DNA of 64,000 nt, taken from the NCBI RefSeq assembly GCF_040412425.1, contig NC_089788.1, forward strand, positions 65,602,720 through 65,666,719, in the 5' to 3' direction. A model generated the notes under the pieces. It saw only the letters and a list, made by a program, of their open reading frames with translations. It was not told the origin of the DNA and did not search any database. This DNA is from Macrobrachium rosenbergii (Eukaryota > Arthropoda > Malacostraca > Decapoda > Palaemonidae). Positions 1 to 57,421 of this stretch are shown here, piece after piece; the first letter of the stretch is position 1; each line of letters begins with the position of its first letter. A program made the position numbers and the translations under genes.

Positions 1-698
1 GGCGCCTACCCGACCCCCCACCCGCCCAAGTAATTTTGATATGTATTAATCGTGAAATGTACAAGTTTAAGATTTTTGGTATAAAGTCACAGCATTTTTC
101 TCTTTTGTCTATGAATATTTTTTATATATTTTACATCATGGCGTCCTAGGTCTTTTGAATAAAGATTTTAATTACCAAACAGCCGTGCTTTGCCGATTCA
201 CTAAATAATGTCTTCAGCAGATAAAAAAAAAAAAAAAAAGCGCCACTCGTGATCTGTTCATTGCTGACAGCCTTGTTTTCATGTCATTTTAAGGTCCAAG
301 CCCGTGGGCGCTTTAGAACGGTGACGCCATACTTGATATAGGGCGAATTTTAAGCTCAATGAGTCATTTGGTAGCTCTTCGCCATATCCTGTGCCTTAAC
401 TATTTGACATTTGTGGCCTTTTTAATGTGCGTCGGAGATAGTTCATAAGTCAATCAATTCTTGCCGTCCCACAGCAAGACAGTGAGAACGAAATCGGATG
501 CAGGTGTGATTCATAATCCCATGACCAGTAGTCATGACTTACTTTTGCACACAGCAATAGCATTAAGTTATAAGCTGACTATACTCGAAAGACTGAACGT
601 GTAACTAAAAATAAGCATTTCATTTCAGAAATAAGATAAATTAAGTCTTCGAAATACTTTCGGACAAGTTGACGTATTGGGCGTAAACAAACCGCGCT
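1..698. other. Upstream region of the DNase II gene
   Basis: No ORF, RNA gene or repeat could be supported here. The stretch begins with a C-rich run and turns AT-rich, with a short A-run near 220-238. A pyrimidine stretch ending in CAG at about 628 could be the acceptor of a 5'-UTR intron, so the transcription start may lie further upstream. The ATG context at 699 is GC-rich. No TATA box or initiator can be called with confidence. Confidence 0.5.
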
Positions 699-45438
<44,740 letters not shown>

Positions 45439-47829
45439 GTCTGTCGTAGAATTGTATTAGATCTAATATGTACTGGGAAGTTGCAGTAATTCATGTCAGG
45501 TTTTTTTTTTTTATCTAACCAGAGAATTGTAATGATGTAGGTAGGTATTACAGTAGTTATTAACAAAAATGTTTTTGTTAACTGAGTGACAGAAACATTT
45601 TGATTATTTAGTCTCTATCATCCAAATTCTATTGTTAATAAGAACTTAAGGGTGTTCACGAAAGTGGAATGGTGATAAAATCACCACCTTGCATTTGAAA
45701 TGTATGTTCAAACTTGTTGCATGATGAATTACAGCAACATAATTTGATAATTTTTTGTATATGATAGTATTTTCTGTTAATTTTAATGTAAGAACATAAT
45801 TTTTAGTATATGATAGCATTTACTTTTAATTTTAATGTAAGAACATAATTTTTTTGTATATGATAGCATTTTCTTTTAATTTTAATATAAGAACATAATT
45901 TTTTGTATATGATAACATTTTCTTTTAATTTTAATGTAAGAACATAATTTTTTTTTATATGATAGCATTTTCTTTTAATTTTAATGTAAGAACATAATTT
46001 TTTGTATATGATAGCATTTACTTTTAATTTTAATGTAAGAACATAATTTTTTGTATATGATAGCATTTTCTTTTAATTTTAATGTAAGACCATAAAAATA
46101 ATTTTAACTTGAAATTAGTTTATTGATAGGTTTTGGTATTCCTGAGAAAAGGGTTTACTAATTGAATGATCTTTTTAACAGAACACCACTGTGAAAACAG
46201 ATTCAGCTTTGAATAAATTATAATGCAGTATCATAAGTGTTCTCACATAAATCTGATTTATCCATTTCTCATTGGTAACGTAGTTTAGTCTTAACATTTC
46301 ATCGTATTGTTGTTATGGTTGTTTAGATGTAGAAGTCAGTCATGTCATTCAGTAGAGTTTAGACTTGGAATTTAAGCCATGTAGTATTCATTGTAAATTT
46401 TATACATTGCCATGAGGTCTGTACAAACATCCCTGCACATATTGTGTTGATGCCATTCTTGTGTGGTGCTGTTTCAAATAATTATTTGTGTTACATACTT
46501 GCTCAGAGGTTTATCTTTTTAAATGGTTTATGTAAGAATGTATTGACTTTCCATATCAGTGGACATAAACTTGCAATATTGCATGTGACAAATTTTCTCA
46601 GAAATGTTGGGGCTTCTGAATTTTTAATGCAGAATTCAATATATAATGATTGAATTATATTAGATGCCAATTTTTTTGCGTATTTGTAACGAGAGAATGA
46701 CTGGAAATTAGTTAGTTGCAAATTAATGCAGTGAATGTATTGTTGTATGAGTAATTTACTGTTTTCCAAAAATGAGAATTGTTTCCAGATATAAAATTCA
46801 AGGTTAGTGAGGTTTTTCATTTTACCCCAGATGTTTGACATTTGTGAAAACTGCCTACAGTTTATGTCTTTTAAATAGTCTTTACTGTTGTTGGATTGTA
46901 TTTTAAAATGTCAGTGTAAAGTAGCTTTTCTGTAGTGGTAGATGGTGTATAGAGTTTGCTAAATTTATCCATGTTGTCATAACACTTGACCACTGGTATT
47001 CTTATAATGAAAGTGCTGGAACACTTTCATCACTGTGTCAGGTTGTTATGGGAATGTTACTGATGGAATTTTCAAAGATGAAAATATTGTTTGTTGCATG
47101 TTAATAGGATAACGTATTGTGGTTATTTTGAAATATGAAGTGTTGAATTTATGGGCAGATTGATATATTACTGTTTAAATAACTGTTAGTGTGGTAATAT
47201 TTATGAAAAATGTACTGCAGTATTTTTTTTCCTCCTGCTGCCAAGCTGTGGTATTCTCGTCCATTTGTTTTTCTTCTTATAAGTTTTTTCCCCCTTTTTT
47301 GAGGGGCAGGTCTTCCTACTTTTTTTTCTGGAGCTAGAAAAGGGCATTGAGTCATGTGTCCCATTGGCCCTAGGGCATTGAAAAAATTTAAAACATATTC
47401 AGTCACTTGGCCAAGGTATTTGTAGAAAATATAGATGTACAGGACAGCTCAGGGATATTCAATACCAAAGCTTTTTTTGGCACAGGCTCTACAGACTGAG
47501 AGTGGACTTGAAATAAAGGTAGATGGTCTGTTGGCTACTAATGATATTATAGTATGTAATCTTTAATTAAATGGAAGTACAGTACAGCTATTATGACTTC
47601 CTTTTTACAATGCTTTTTAGTGCTATTGAGTTGAGAGTACATACAGAATTGTCTAGTACTCGAACTTGAAATGCAGGATGTTTGACTGACAAATAATTGG
47701 AAATTAGGTGAGTGCTGTTTCTGCTAAATGGCAGTCAAAGCTTTCCATTAGTTAGGTACTGCTTGTCACTAGTGGGCACCCTCTGGCTTACCTATCAGGT
47801 TCATTGACTGGCATGCTGGGAAAAGTAAA
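45439..47829 (+). other. 3' region of DNase II
   Basis: Presumed 3' UTR and downstream DNA. An AATAAA lies at about 46213, and another at about 55496 is followed by a GT-rich stretch; neither can be proven as the poly(A) signal. The only structure seen is the minisatellite at 45741-46095. Confidence 0.45.
45741..46095 (+). repeat. ~48-bp minisatellite, 7 units
   Basis: Repeats of TTTGTATATGATAGCATTTT followed by CTTTTAATTTTAATGTAAG and AACATAAT, about 48 bp each, few mismatches. The minus-strand ORF across it (45803-46066) is a repeat artefact. Confidence 0.95.
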
Positions 47830-47831
47830 TA

Positions 47832-48143
47832 CAGGCAGTCCTCGGTTATTGGCGGGGGTTCCGTTCTAGGGGTGTGATGATAACCGAAGATTGACACTAA
47901 CCGAAAATTGGCGATTTCCGGCGCTTTTTTGGCGATTTTCGGGCTTATCGGTGCTGAAAAGTGCCAATTTTCGGTTATCGGCGCCTCTGTTAGGTATGTA
48001 TTAGCGCCAATACCCAATTATCAGCGCCGATAAGCGGAAATCTGTGATTTTCGGCGCCGGAAATTGCCGATTTTCGTCGCTAGACAAGCCCCATCAGACC
48101 GGATCGTCATTAACCGAGCCCGCCGTTAACCGGGGACTGCCTG
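47832..48143. mobile_element. Full-length MITE, CAGGCAGTCC family
   Basis: 312 bp, CAGGCAGTCC to GGACTGCCTG, flanked by TA at 47830-47831 and 48144-48145. Its two halves are largely complementary (GGCGGGGGTTCCG; CGAGCCCGCCGTTAACC). The best-preserved copy in the window. Confidence 0.9.
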
Positions 48144-48145
48144 TA

Positions 48146-49997
48146 CAGTAGATGAATAGAGATAGAGAGCAAAAGTGACTGCTTTTCCTCAACTTTCTTT
48201 GAAATACTTTTGTTGAAAGAATCTGATGTGGAGGTGGATACCAGAGACCAGTCTAGGGACATGACGATTGGAGTTCATGAGTGGATCACGATAGTTACAA
48301 GTGACAACCCATCTAGGACTATTAGTAACCGGCAAAGCAGTGAAAGCAGTGACTTCAGATGAAATATTATTTGACATTGTCTGGTTGTGGTCATTGTCAC
48401 TCGCTTAGAATGAGCAAATAGAGGAGGAACAGTGGACAGTCCTAGACTGTCTAAAGGCACTGAGGCTTCCAGGAAAGAGTCAGGGTATACTGTAGGAGGA
48501 AAGTTTGCATGACTCTCATTCTAGATCTATCCAGCTGTGCTTGCTATACTGTAGTAAGGTAGCTGACAAACCAGTCCCTCCAATTGTCAGTGGTGATTTT
48601 TTATTTTCTCTCAAGTGCAAACTTTATTTTTGCCTAATTCCTGCCTTTTAAGCAGGAAACCTAGGTAAGAGGTCCAGGAATGGAACATGAAAATTACTGA
48701 AAACTTTGTATTTTTATAAGATGTAAGCATATTTTGTGGAAGTTTTCAATGAAGATAGCCTCTGTATTTTTGCATGTTGGTTTATGGAAGCTATTGGCAT
48801 TGTAATTTGGGACATAGGGATGTATTATAAAGGAGTGACCATATTGGATAAATATATTAAATGAAATTTTTTGTAATTAGAAATTTTGAAAAAAAATTAT
48901 ACAAAAGAAATAGTATCCTTACCCAAAAAATGTGAAGATTTATGTAAATGCTAAAATTAAATAGGAAAGTGCTTGAGTTGGAATAGGATTGAAGTAAAGC
49001 TCATGAATAGGAACTGATCCTGCTGCTATAACATGGTAATTATTGATTTCTCAGAATACCATTGCTTGCAGTATTTTCTATATTATAGTAGTTCTAAAAA
49101 ATGGAATATATACAGTATTGGAAAATTTAGCTGATCATTAGTCCCTAATCTGAAATGCATGGTATTGTTAGTATAATAGTGTATTTGGGTTAGTATAAGA
49201 AAAAGTTAATGGTAGTTTTTATGATTTAAATCTGCATCGACAGATTTCAGTATTGATTTAGCTGTTATTTTTATATCTTATAGACTGATTAGGTAGTACA
49301 ATTTTGAATTGTCATTTCTGACGTAAGATATTTTATGGAATATTTGGCAGGACCTTGAAGAGGCATTTACTGAAAATATTTTATGTATATATGCATTATA
49401 TATAAGTGACAGAATATATTTTTTATAAATTGTGTTTTTGTTGTTATTTTTATATGCAGTTCTTGAAATTTTTGTCCGTTTTTACTTCATCAAAATATGT
49501 ATGTTTTGTAAATTAAGTTTTCGTACGTGTTCATCTTGCTTTAAGACAAATATTTTATGGACAGTTATTTTTATAAGATAAAACGTTATGCTCACTTTTG
49601 TTCTCATGAAGCATGTGAACATTCCATTGTTTTAGTGACTTGTCATGATGGAATATCTCATGTTTTTACCAGATGACTATTGTATTTTTAAATACCACAC
49701 TGTAATTGTGAGTGTTACCTTCATATTTATCAGTTTTCATTCAATGTTAGTTATATCATTTAGTGGTTTCATGCTCTTTGGCCAAACTACCATAACTGAT
49801 CCCTCGACATACCCCAGTTAAATAATATTGTAGCTCAGATGTACTTGTATACCCTTACTTTTCAGAATATAAGGTATACTGTATATAATAAGTTTTCTTC
49901 CTTTGTGTGTGTAAAACTAGACATTCATAACTTCAGAGTGCATTGTGGTTTTTGTTTTGGGGTGGGGAGAGAACTTATTGAGGGAAGAGTGTTATCT
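48146..49997. other. Intergenic AT-rich DNA
   Basis: No gene or repeat family recognised; 48180-48480 has denser short ORFs on the minus strand but no motif. Confidence 0.5.
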
Positions 49998-50215
49998 GAT
50001 GCCGTCTGGTTAGTACAGTTGGTAACGTATCGGCCTCGTAATCTCGGAGATCAGCGTTCGCTCCCCGTCAAGGGGCGGATAGTTAGACTGTCTACGGGAT
50101 GGTTAATACCATGAGTGATGACATGTTGGGAGGTTGGGGTTACCTGGCTGACGTCCGCCTGAGAGGCAGTAGCTTGTGGGAGGACTGAAACCACCAAACT
50201 TTAACTTCAACTTTT
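49998..50215 (+). mobile_element. tRNA-derived SINE
   Basis: A tRNA-like head at 50001-50076 has A box TAGTACAGTTGG, an anticodon-like loop CTCGTAA and B box GCGTTCGCTCC. It is followed by a non-tRNA body (TAATACCATGAGTGATGACA, GGCTGACGTCCGCCTGAGAG) and an AT-rich tail. The missing acceptor pairing and the body argue against a working tRNA gene. Confidence 0.75.
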
Positions 50216-50869
50216 GTTATATTTTTCACTAGATAATAAATAAAAATACAAAGTACAGTAGTGTGATGGTGGTTGTACTGGTCCCTGAGTGAAATGAGGA
50301 GAGTTTGCCAGGCAGAAAATTTAGGATAGCCATATTTTAAGCGTTAGTTGCTATGTTCTTGCTTCTACTTTGGTGATATCATCCATTTAAATGGCTTGAG
50401 TGGGAGGGAATAGTCAGACTTGAGAAAAAGCATCCTGTTCTATATATGGTGAAAGAATAGGACAGACCTCTTTATCATAATGTTACATTTGGCTTTACCC
50501 AATGCAGCTCCTGCTTGTGCTGCTGCTTTGGCTCCCTGCTTAAGGCAGGACTCTGCTGGCAATTTGCTGCTGTTGTTGTGACTCCTAGGTCTTCCCAGAA
50601 GCTTGTCTCAAGGTCTCCATGCTTGAAAAGTAAAGGGAGATATAAGTATGAACTAAGTATTGAAATGCCATTGTGCCTGAGGTATTTGGTGGATAACAAC
50701 AGCCCCTACCCCCCCCCCCCCCTACCACCACCACCACCACAACCAACAAAGGTGCATCTGCTCTTGGAAGCATTTAAGGTAGGTTGGGACATGCACCTGT
50801 AGGACCTAATCTCTTCAGGTGCTCAACTGCGTATCACTGTTTAGAAGTGCAATTAGTGTTGCTGGTGTA
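50216..50869. other. Intergenic; simple C/CCA repeat
   Basis: Only a C-run followed by CCA repeats (50706-50748) stands out. Confidence 0.6.
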
Positions 50870-51740
50870 GTGAGCATTCCAAGACTGATTATCACTCAGT
50901 GATAATCATTGGTGTCTTGAGAGGGGTATTCCTCCAGGCAGTCAATCTTCAGCAGATTTCCTTTTCTATGGTGAAGAACTATTGTTCTACCCTGAAACAG
51001 GTCTTTGATCAGAGGGTATGGATCTCTTCTTTAAGAGAGCTCTCCATGCTTTTTATAAACTTTGAACAGTCTTTCCCACCCTGTGAAGGTAGGTCTTGAG
51101 AGTGGGCAATTTTTCTTGTAATCTGCAGTGTCTTGCTGGTTCTTTTTCAGTTCCTGGGAAAGGCTTAAGGTAGAGATCTTACTCACAAGACTGCTTGGAG
51201 GGGTGGAATAATTATTTCTCGTTCATTCTTAAGTTTGTTGGGTAAAGTTGAAACCTTTCAGTTCCTGACACAAGATTTGAGAGGTAATCTATTCCACTCT
51301 TTTGAGACTTCATAGGTGGAGATTGAGAAAAGGTTCAGTGAGATATTTGGTGTTGCATGGGCGATTGGTGACACCTTTTCATGTCAGTTGGCAGGCTGAA
51401 AAAGAAAGTGAACAAAAAGACCATTTCTTCCCAGCTTTGTGAGGTAATCAAACAAGCATACCAGTCATCCTGCATGAGAGATGATTAGATACCCAGTGCA
51501 GAAGCTCTCAGCATCTAGGTAATTGCTTCATCCTGCATATTTAGGATGAGCCTGTTTTCTCGGGTATTGATACCAGGCGTATTGAGAGGAAAAACCTGAT
51601 TTACCTGTTTCTGCTTGAAGGACATCACTCTGAAGTCCTTGGACACCTTGTCCTTTGGACTTTTGGTGACTTTTCAACATGTAGTGTAGCTCCCCAAGCT
51701 CCATTTGGTCAGGAAGGTATTTCACCTAATGGTTCATGGT
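50870..51740 (+). pseudogene. Tyrosine recombinase remnant G (DIRS-like)
   Basis: SFSMVKNYCSTLKQVFDQR and REL SMLFINFEQSFPP (50960-51085) resemble the core-binding half of DIRS-type YR. KKTISSQLCEVIKQAYQSS (about 51415-51470) is the middle. FTCFCLKDITLKSLDTLSFG (51600-51655) is the C-terminal box where a Tyr is expected and a Cys is read (TGC 51612-51614). Several stops and frame changes. No ITR or ICR was seen nearby, and no Gag or RT. Confidence 0.6.
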
Positions 51741-52039
51741 GGGCTTTTAGTCTGTTTGAATGGGAGAATGTCAGAATTCTTTCCTATCTCTTTCCTCTTC
51801 TAAGTGCGGACAATCTGAAGTCATGTTTGTGTTGGTTTGGCCTTGTGCAGGTGGGTTATTTAACAGAGTTAATTGTCCAAAATCTACAGCTGGAGGATGT
51901 AACTCCCTCTCTCCCTTCAGTTGTAGATTATACTATAATTTTTTATCTAATTGCAATAATAATTACTATCTAATGAGCAGTATCTCCCACCGTCATAGAA
52001 GAGATCATCATAAATTTTTATGTCAGCTTTTTCCTTTAT

Positions 52040-52345
52040 ACAGTTAGATGTAAAATATCTCCACTCTTATCTGCTCTGCTCTCTTTTTACCTGAATTCCT
52101 ATCTGGTATAGGTCTTCATCAGTCTCCCTTCCACATGATTTCTTGAGTCTGTCCTCCTCATCCATTCTCATCACATATCTAAACCATCTCAATCTTTGAG
52201 ATATACAATCTTTTTGCTGGCTTCGTGATACCACAACTCTCCACTAATTTGTCTTTAGTAATACAGTAGTCTTCCCACCATACTCTGACCTTGAATCTAA
52301 ACAATCTGTGGTCACAGCTTTCCATTTTCCTTGTCAGTGCTCATG
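52040..52345 (-). pseudogene. LINE ORF2 C-terminal remnant, minus strand
   Basis: Minus-strand reading around 52141-52200 gives LRWFRYVMRMDEEDRLKKSC, the RLRWFGHVxRMDE motif near the C-terminus of many LINE proteins. Stops on both sides. The clade cannot be fixed. Confidence 0.6.
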
Positions 52346-53680
52346 CTTATGCTGTGTAGAGTAATGTAGGTTTATATACACATACTGTAGTAGGTATTTG
52401 CTCCATCTACTAGGGGGTATTTTTATTTACCGTGGAAGAGTCAGGGTTTTTGTAAATCTTTCTGGAATTAGGTTCCTACAGAAATATTCTGGCACCTTAT
52501 CACCTCAGTTTATGCCAGGCTGTATAGGAGATTGCAAGCCATTCTCCCTTTTGCTCATGTAAACAACCAGACATTTCCAGAAGTTGATGGACAATCTTAT
52601 CTGTTTCATGTATATAACATAGTCAGACAGTATGGGGCATGTCAAGGTTTACAACCTGGCAAGCTCTGTGAGACAATAGCTCCCACCTAATGAATGATTC
52701 TCTTAAATAAAAGTCAAATGTTTGTATGCTTAATGCTGACAAATTGCGGTTATTTAAAGTAGATTACATTTTCTTAGATACTGTGTACCATATTTCCCAG
52801 TGTTGAAGATACAGGTACTCCAACTTAGTAGATACACCCCAATTTTGACGAAAAAAAAAGGTTGCACCACTTTCACAAGTTAAACGCATTGTTCTGGTTG
52901 TGTGTTAAGCGCATTTGACTGTCTGAATGTGTTGAGGTATCATGACATTGGCTTGTAGAGCATATTGATTATTAAGGTTGTTCAGTTTGTTTCTTTTAAA
53001 AATATTGTTTTTTGTTTTTCATTTTCATATGTTTTAATGTTTAATATACTTTTCTGAAGTTGACATACCAGCAAACTTAAAACTTGAGCAGATTACCAAG
53101 CACTGTAACATACTGTATAAGGTATAATCTGCCCAGGTTGCACTACAGCTGGTGCTGTGCTTTTAAGATCTGGAAAGTATTAGATGTAGGCTAATTCAGA
53201 ATTTTTTATTAATCACAAACAAAGGAAAATCCAAAGACCACAGTATAAAGTAATATAAATATAGGTTAACTTTTGATTGTACAGTTACGTTTTTCAAAAG
53301 TGCCATGTGAATAGGACATCCCAAATAGACTATAATAAATATAGGGTGAATATGAATATCAACACAATTCAGATATTAAAAAAAGCAAGGTGTTAATTTT
53401 CAAAACCTGAAAATATTTTGTGCAATGTTTCCGTTTGTAAAAGAACCACATGAACATTTTTTATTATGATAGTCATGCTGTAGTAAGATTTAACAGCAAA
53501 TCCTTTTAAACTACCACAGTCATGATTGTCAACTAACAATGTTCCTGAAAGTCAGGGTCATTTGAGGAGAGTCACAATACCAGTACTGTAATATTGATAT
53601 AATGTACATTTAAGTTGATAATCGCCCGTTGACTTTCCTACCATAGTCTGTTGATATGGAAATGAATCTTTGTGACCCTC
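52346..53680. other. Intergenic AT-rich DNA
   Basis: No gene or repeat supported. Confidence 0.5.
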
Positions 53681-53689
53681 TTTGTGAAT

Positions 53690-53875
53690 CGATGTGGGCA
53701 CCAGAAGAGGTGGAAGACCTAGACTTACTTGGATAAGAACTGTGAGGAGGGAGGCTGGAGATGAGTAGAGATCTGTGAAAGACGACACACAGAAAAGACA
53801 TGAGTTTCAGAATTTCACAAGAGGCCCTTTGCATCACAAGCTATTTGAAGGTAATGATGATAATGCATAGTGTGT
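53690..53875 (+). pseudogene. LINE ORF2 3'-terminal remnant, plus strand
   Basis: The frame at 53698 reads GTRRGGRPRLTWIRTVRREA, the (R)GRPRxTW motif at the end of LINE ORF2, then a stop and a short 3' tail ending ATGATGATAATG, like the short repeats at RTE/CR1-type tails. Confidence 0.6.
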
Positions 53876-56427
53876 AATTTTACTTTACTAATATTTATTA
53901 TGATTTATATTTTATATTCAGTTCAGGTTTATAATACGTTACTCTGTCGTGTCGGTAATATAGTTGAAAATCTTCAAAATAATAGCATCATATCGAGCCT
54001 TATGAGAAATGTGGCTATTTTGTCACGGTTTCTGAACCAAATTTGTTAATAGATATAAATTCTTTTACTTCAATATGCTATAAAAGTTGGCTGCAGCAAT
54101 ATATAGCCGTTTGTTTTGGTTTGTGGTATTCGGTGATGTTAATTTGGTTGTACATTGCATTTACATTGAGTTAAGCAAAGGAAATTTGCTAGGAGCTTTA
54201 TCTTGGCTACAACTAAAATGTAGAATAGATTGTCTAGTGCGGTTGTGGAATCTTCTGATCTCGAAACATTTAAGCAAGGAGCAAGTTCATTCCTGTTCCC
54301 TGCTGATGTCTTCTGAATTTCAGGTATATCAGTTCTATTTTCCATTCCTTTTTTTTGTTTTTATCACCTTTCTTATAAAGTGTCTCTCTGCAGGTTGATT
54401 TTCCTGTGGAGTCCCTCACGGGTTATAGTCTGTTGACTCTATCCATAAGGGGTTTCAGCTGAAGATTTAAAGAAAGAAAGAAAATAGAGGACTGTTTTAT
54501 TTTGACTGAATGAAACCAATAGTTAGATAAGTCGGGTACGATGTAGTTGTTTGTGATACATTACTTGAATGTTGGTATTTATGGAGTACAGCAATTTAAT
54601 TCAGCTATTTAAAAAGATTAAGAGGTTTGGGGCATTACAAAACACAAGCTTCTTTTAGCAATATTAGTTACAATGTTTGGTATTTTCTTTTGTGCTTTTG
54701 TTAGGAAATACCGATGTAAGACTTGTAACATTATCTCACGTAACAAAATTGTATTTTTTCTTTTCTTGTTTTTACAGTTTTAGAAATTTCTCAAGCCATC
54801 TTTTGTAATGGAGAAGGTACCACTGTTTGGTAAAAACTTATTGCCATTGTTGTTATGATTATTATTTACCACATGTCCATGTTAAACTCCAGGAACTGTT
54901 ATCATAATTGCATTGTAATGATAATACACTTTACATGAGAACAGTATTACAGTTATAAGTTATTTGTGAATAAGTTGGTTTTATGTGAATGGCAAACCTA
55001 AATATAATAATAATGTATTGCATACAGTGTTAGTGGAAATCATAAATGTTGATTGCTTAATTTTCAGTACAGTGGTTGAGTACTTCAGTTATAAGTCTTG
55101 GGGTCATCTACCGAAAATTTATAGAATTAGAATACTATGCATTCATTTACTTATCTGGAAAGAAATGGGAAATCTAGGAACAGTGACCTTTTTGGCCCTT
55201 TCTCATTACTCTTTCACAAAGGCTTTCAGAGGAAGACTCCAGGTCAGCTGTGTAATCTGCACTGGTTGTAATTCTTTATGAGAAGTGTGTATAAGTAATA
55301 TAATATTGTGAATCCATATACAGTATAGTTTCCTTTTTCTCTGTTTTTTATTCTTGTATTTTTTAAATATCTTGTGGAAAATCATTATATATCGCATCAT
55401 CTTGCCAACTATTTCTTTTGTTAAGAAGAAAAGTCTTAGATAATAGCAGTGTAATGAATGATTGATATCTTATCCCATTATTGTTATGTGTAGTAAATAA
55501 AAATATAGTTTGAAAGAAATTGTGTCTTTTTGTCATTTTTATTTGGTATTGTAGAGCAGATTAGTTGTTGGGATAGTTAAATAGTTTAAAAGTATTTCGA
55601 TATATCCACTCTCTAGTTGAAACAGTGCACTTGTATACTAACAACAGGTTAATTGGAAATTTGCTTTTTGTTACTTATCAGACAGTAGTTTAAAATGGTC
55701 TCTGTAAGAATTAATTTGCATGTTTTGTGGTATTCCAAGTTACTTTAAGATGGCAGATGTCCATCTGCTTATAGAAAGGTATGAATCGTCATTATGGTTT
55801 TATTGTCTGAGCTCAAGAAACAGCTGTTAAATTGGTTGCTATATTTGTTGCTTTTGTGCCAGTACTGTTCAGACAAAAAGCATCTTTAGAATTTATTTTT
55901 TGTTGAAGATTATTTAGTTCGCTCTCCAAGCTAATTTCTTTAAATATGTAATGTATTGATGCTCCATAAGTCCTTTGTAAAACTGAGTAACAGGTAGGTA
56001 TGGTTGTTCATAGATACAGGAAATTATGAGGCAATCATTAGAATTGTTTATGTTGACATCTTTATTTTTAGACTGTTCTGAGTTGATCCCCCTTGTCCTA
56101 TGTCATAATAATATTAATATGGCCCATATTAATATGTCCTAATAATATTAATATGGCCCAACACTTTTGTGACAATGGGCTTGCTTGGTGCAAGAAAGAG
56201 ATTGGCAATGGCTGTGGATAGCTTTCCTACCCTAGCAGGTCCAAGGCCACTTAGTTCAGAGCACCCTGACAAAGACTGGACCCCTGTGAATTATCCTTCT
56301 TGATTTCAATGACATGCCATTAACAACCACAGTAAGGAAAATTATTAGATTCTGACTATGCTGTGGTTTTAATGAGGAAAGGACTTGGCCAGCACTCCTC
56401 CCAAAGAACTGGAGTACAGTGCAAGAG
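53876..56427. other. Intergenic AT-rich DNA with possible poly(A) signal
   Basis: AATAAA at about 55496 followed by TTGTGTCTTTTTGTC could end a transcript. 56100-56165 has two copies of AATAATATTAATATGGCCCA that can pair with the CCATATTAATATG between them. Nothing else supported. Confidence 0.4.
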
Positions 56428-56605
56428 CCGATTTTCAGTTATTGACGCCTCTGTTAGGTATGTATTGGTGCCAATACCCAATTATCAGTGCCGATAAGCA
56501 GAATTGGCAATATTTGACGCCGAAAATTGCCGATTTTCATCGCTAGACAGGCACCATAAAACCGGATCACCATTAACCGAGCCCGCCGCTAACCGGGGAC
56601 TGCCT
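56428..56605. mobile_element. 5'-truncated MITE, CAGGCAGTCC family
   Basis: Starts inside the family at GATTTTCAGTTATTGACGCC and ends at GGGGACTGCCT without the final TG. Its first half is missing. Confidence 0.8.
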
Positions 56606-57390
56606 TTAATTGACGTGACCAAGTAGAGGGAACTTTTATGTCAGACCATGCCCTTAATGCACTGAGGGTAAGATGCATGTTCAGGTGGGTTTCTTAGGGC
56701 AGCTTTTTATTGGGAAATGGTAGTATTGTTCTTCCCCTGGTTAGGGCTCCTACAGACATTTGGAGTCTATCCAGGATGAAATTTATTTTATTTGTTTCAT
56801 GAATGAAAATGTAAAACATTCTGATTAATTGGAAATAATAAAGTAAATGGTAATGGCTATCTCCCATAGAAGACTGAAGGCTCAAGTGTTCTAATTCTTG
56901 TGGATGACTTTTCCATGTTTTACATGACATCAAATCTTGGATGTGTGTGTAATGAACCCGTAATTTACCTATAATAAAGGTGGCACATGACTCCCTCTGT
57001 TGGATCTCTGCTCTCTGTTCTGAAAATGAAAGCTCTTGTGCTCTAGAAAGATGCAAGATGGAAACAAGCTATGAAATCAGTCTTATAATGAGAGAAAAAG
57101 TAATACACATCAATGAAAAAGTCAGGTCCTAGGTCTGATATTTAACTCGCACCTAAACCAGAAAGCTCTTGTAAATGTAAAAGATGCTTTAAATCTAATT
57201 GGAAAGCTATCTCATAACTGGGCACTGAAAACCAATGTTATTCTTGTGCCACTTTTTTATCAGCAAATGACTGGAAAGGAATCAGCATGTGATTCAATGG
57301 TAAGAAACTTATGAGTTAATTTACAGCAAAGAGCTAAGAATCTCTTCTGGTATTTTAAATATTCTACAAAAAAAAAAAAAAGTGCACTAA

Positions 57391-57421
<31 letters not shown>

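Noticed and set aside
45803..46066. Minus-strand ORF with repeated YKKLCSYIKIK-like units
   Set aside because: Produced by the ~48-bp minisatellite; no homology beyond the repeat.
48189..48460. Minus-strand ORFs near 48.2-48.5 kb as a transposon protein
   Set aside because: No motif could be matched; left as unassigned DNA.
50001..50076. Functional tRNA-Thr gene (CGT anticodon)
   Set aside because: Acceptor stem pairing is poor and a SINE body follows directly.
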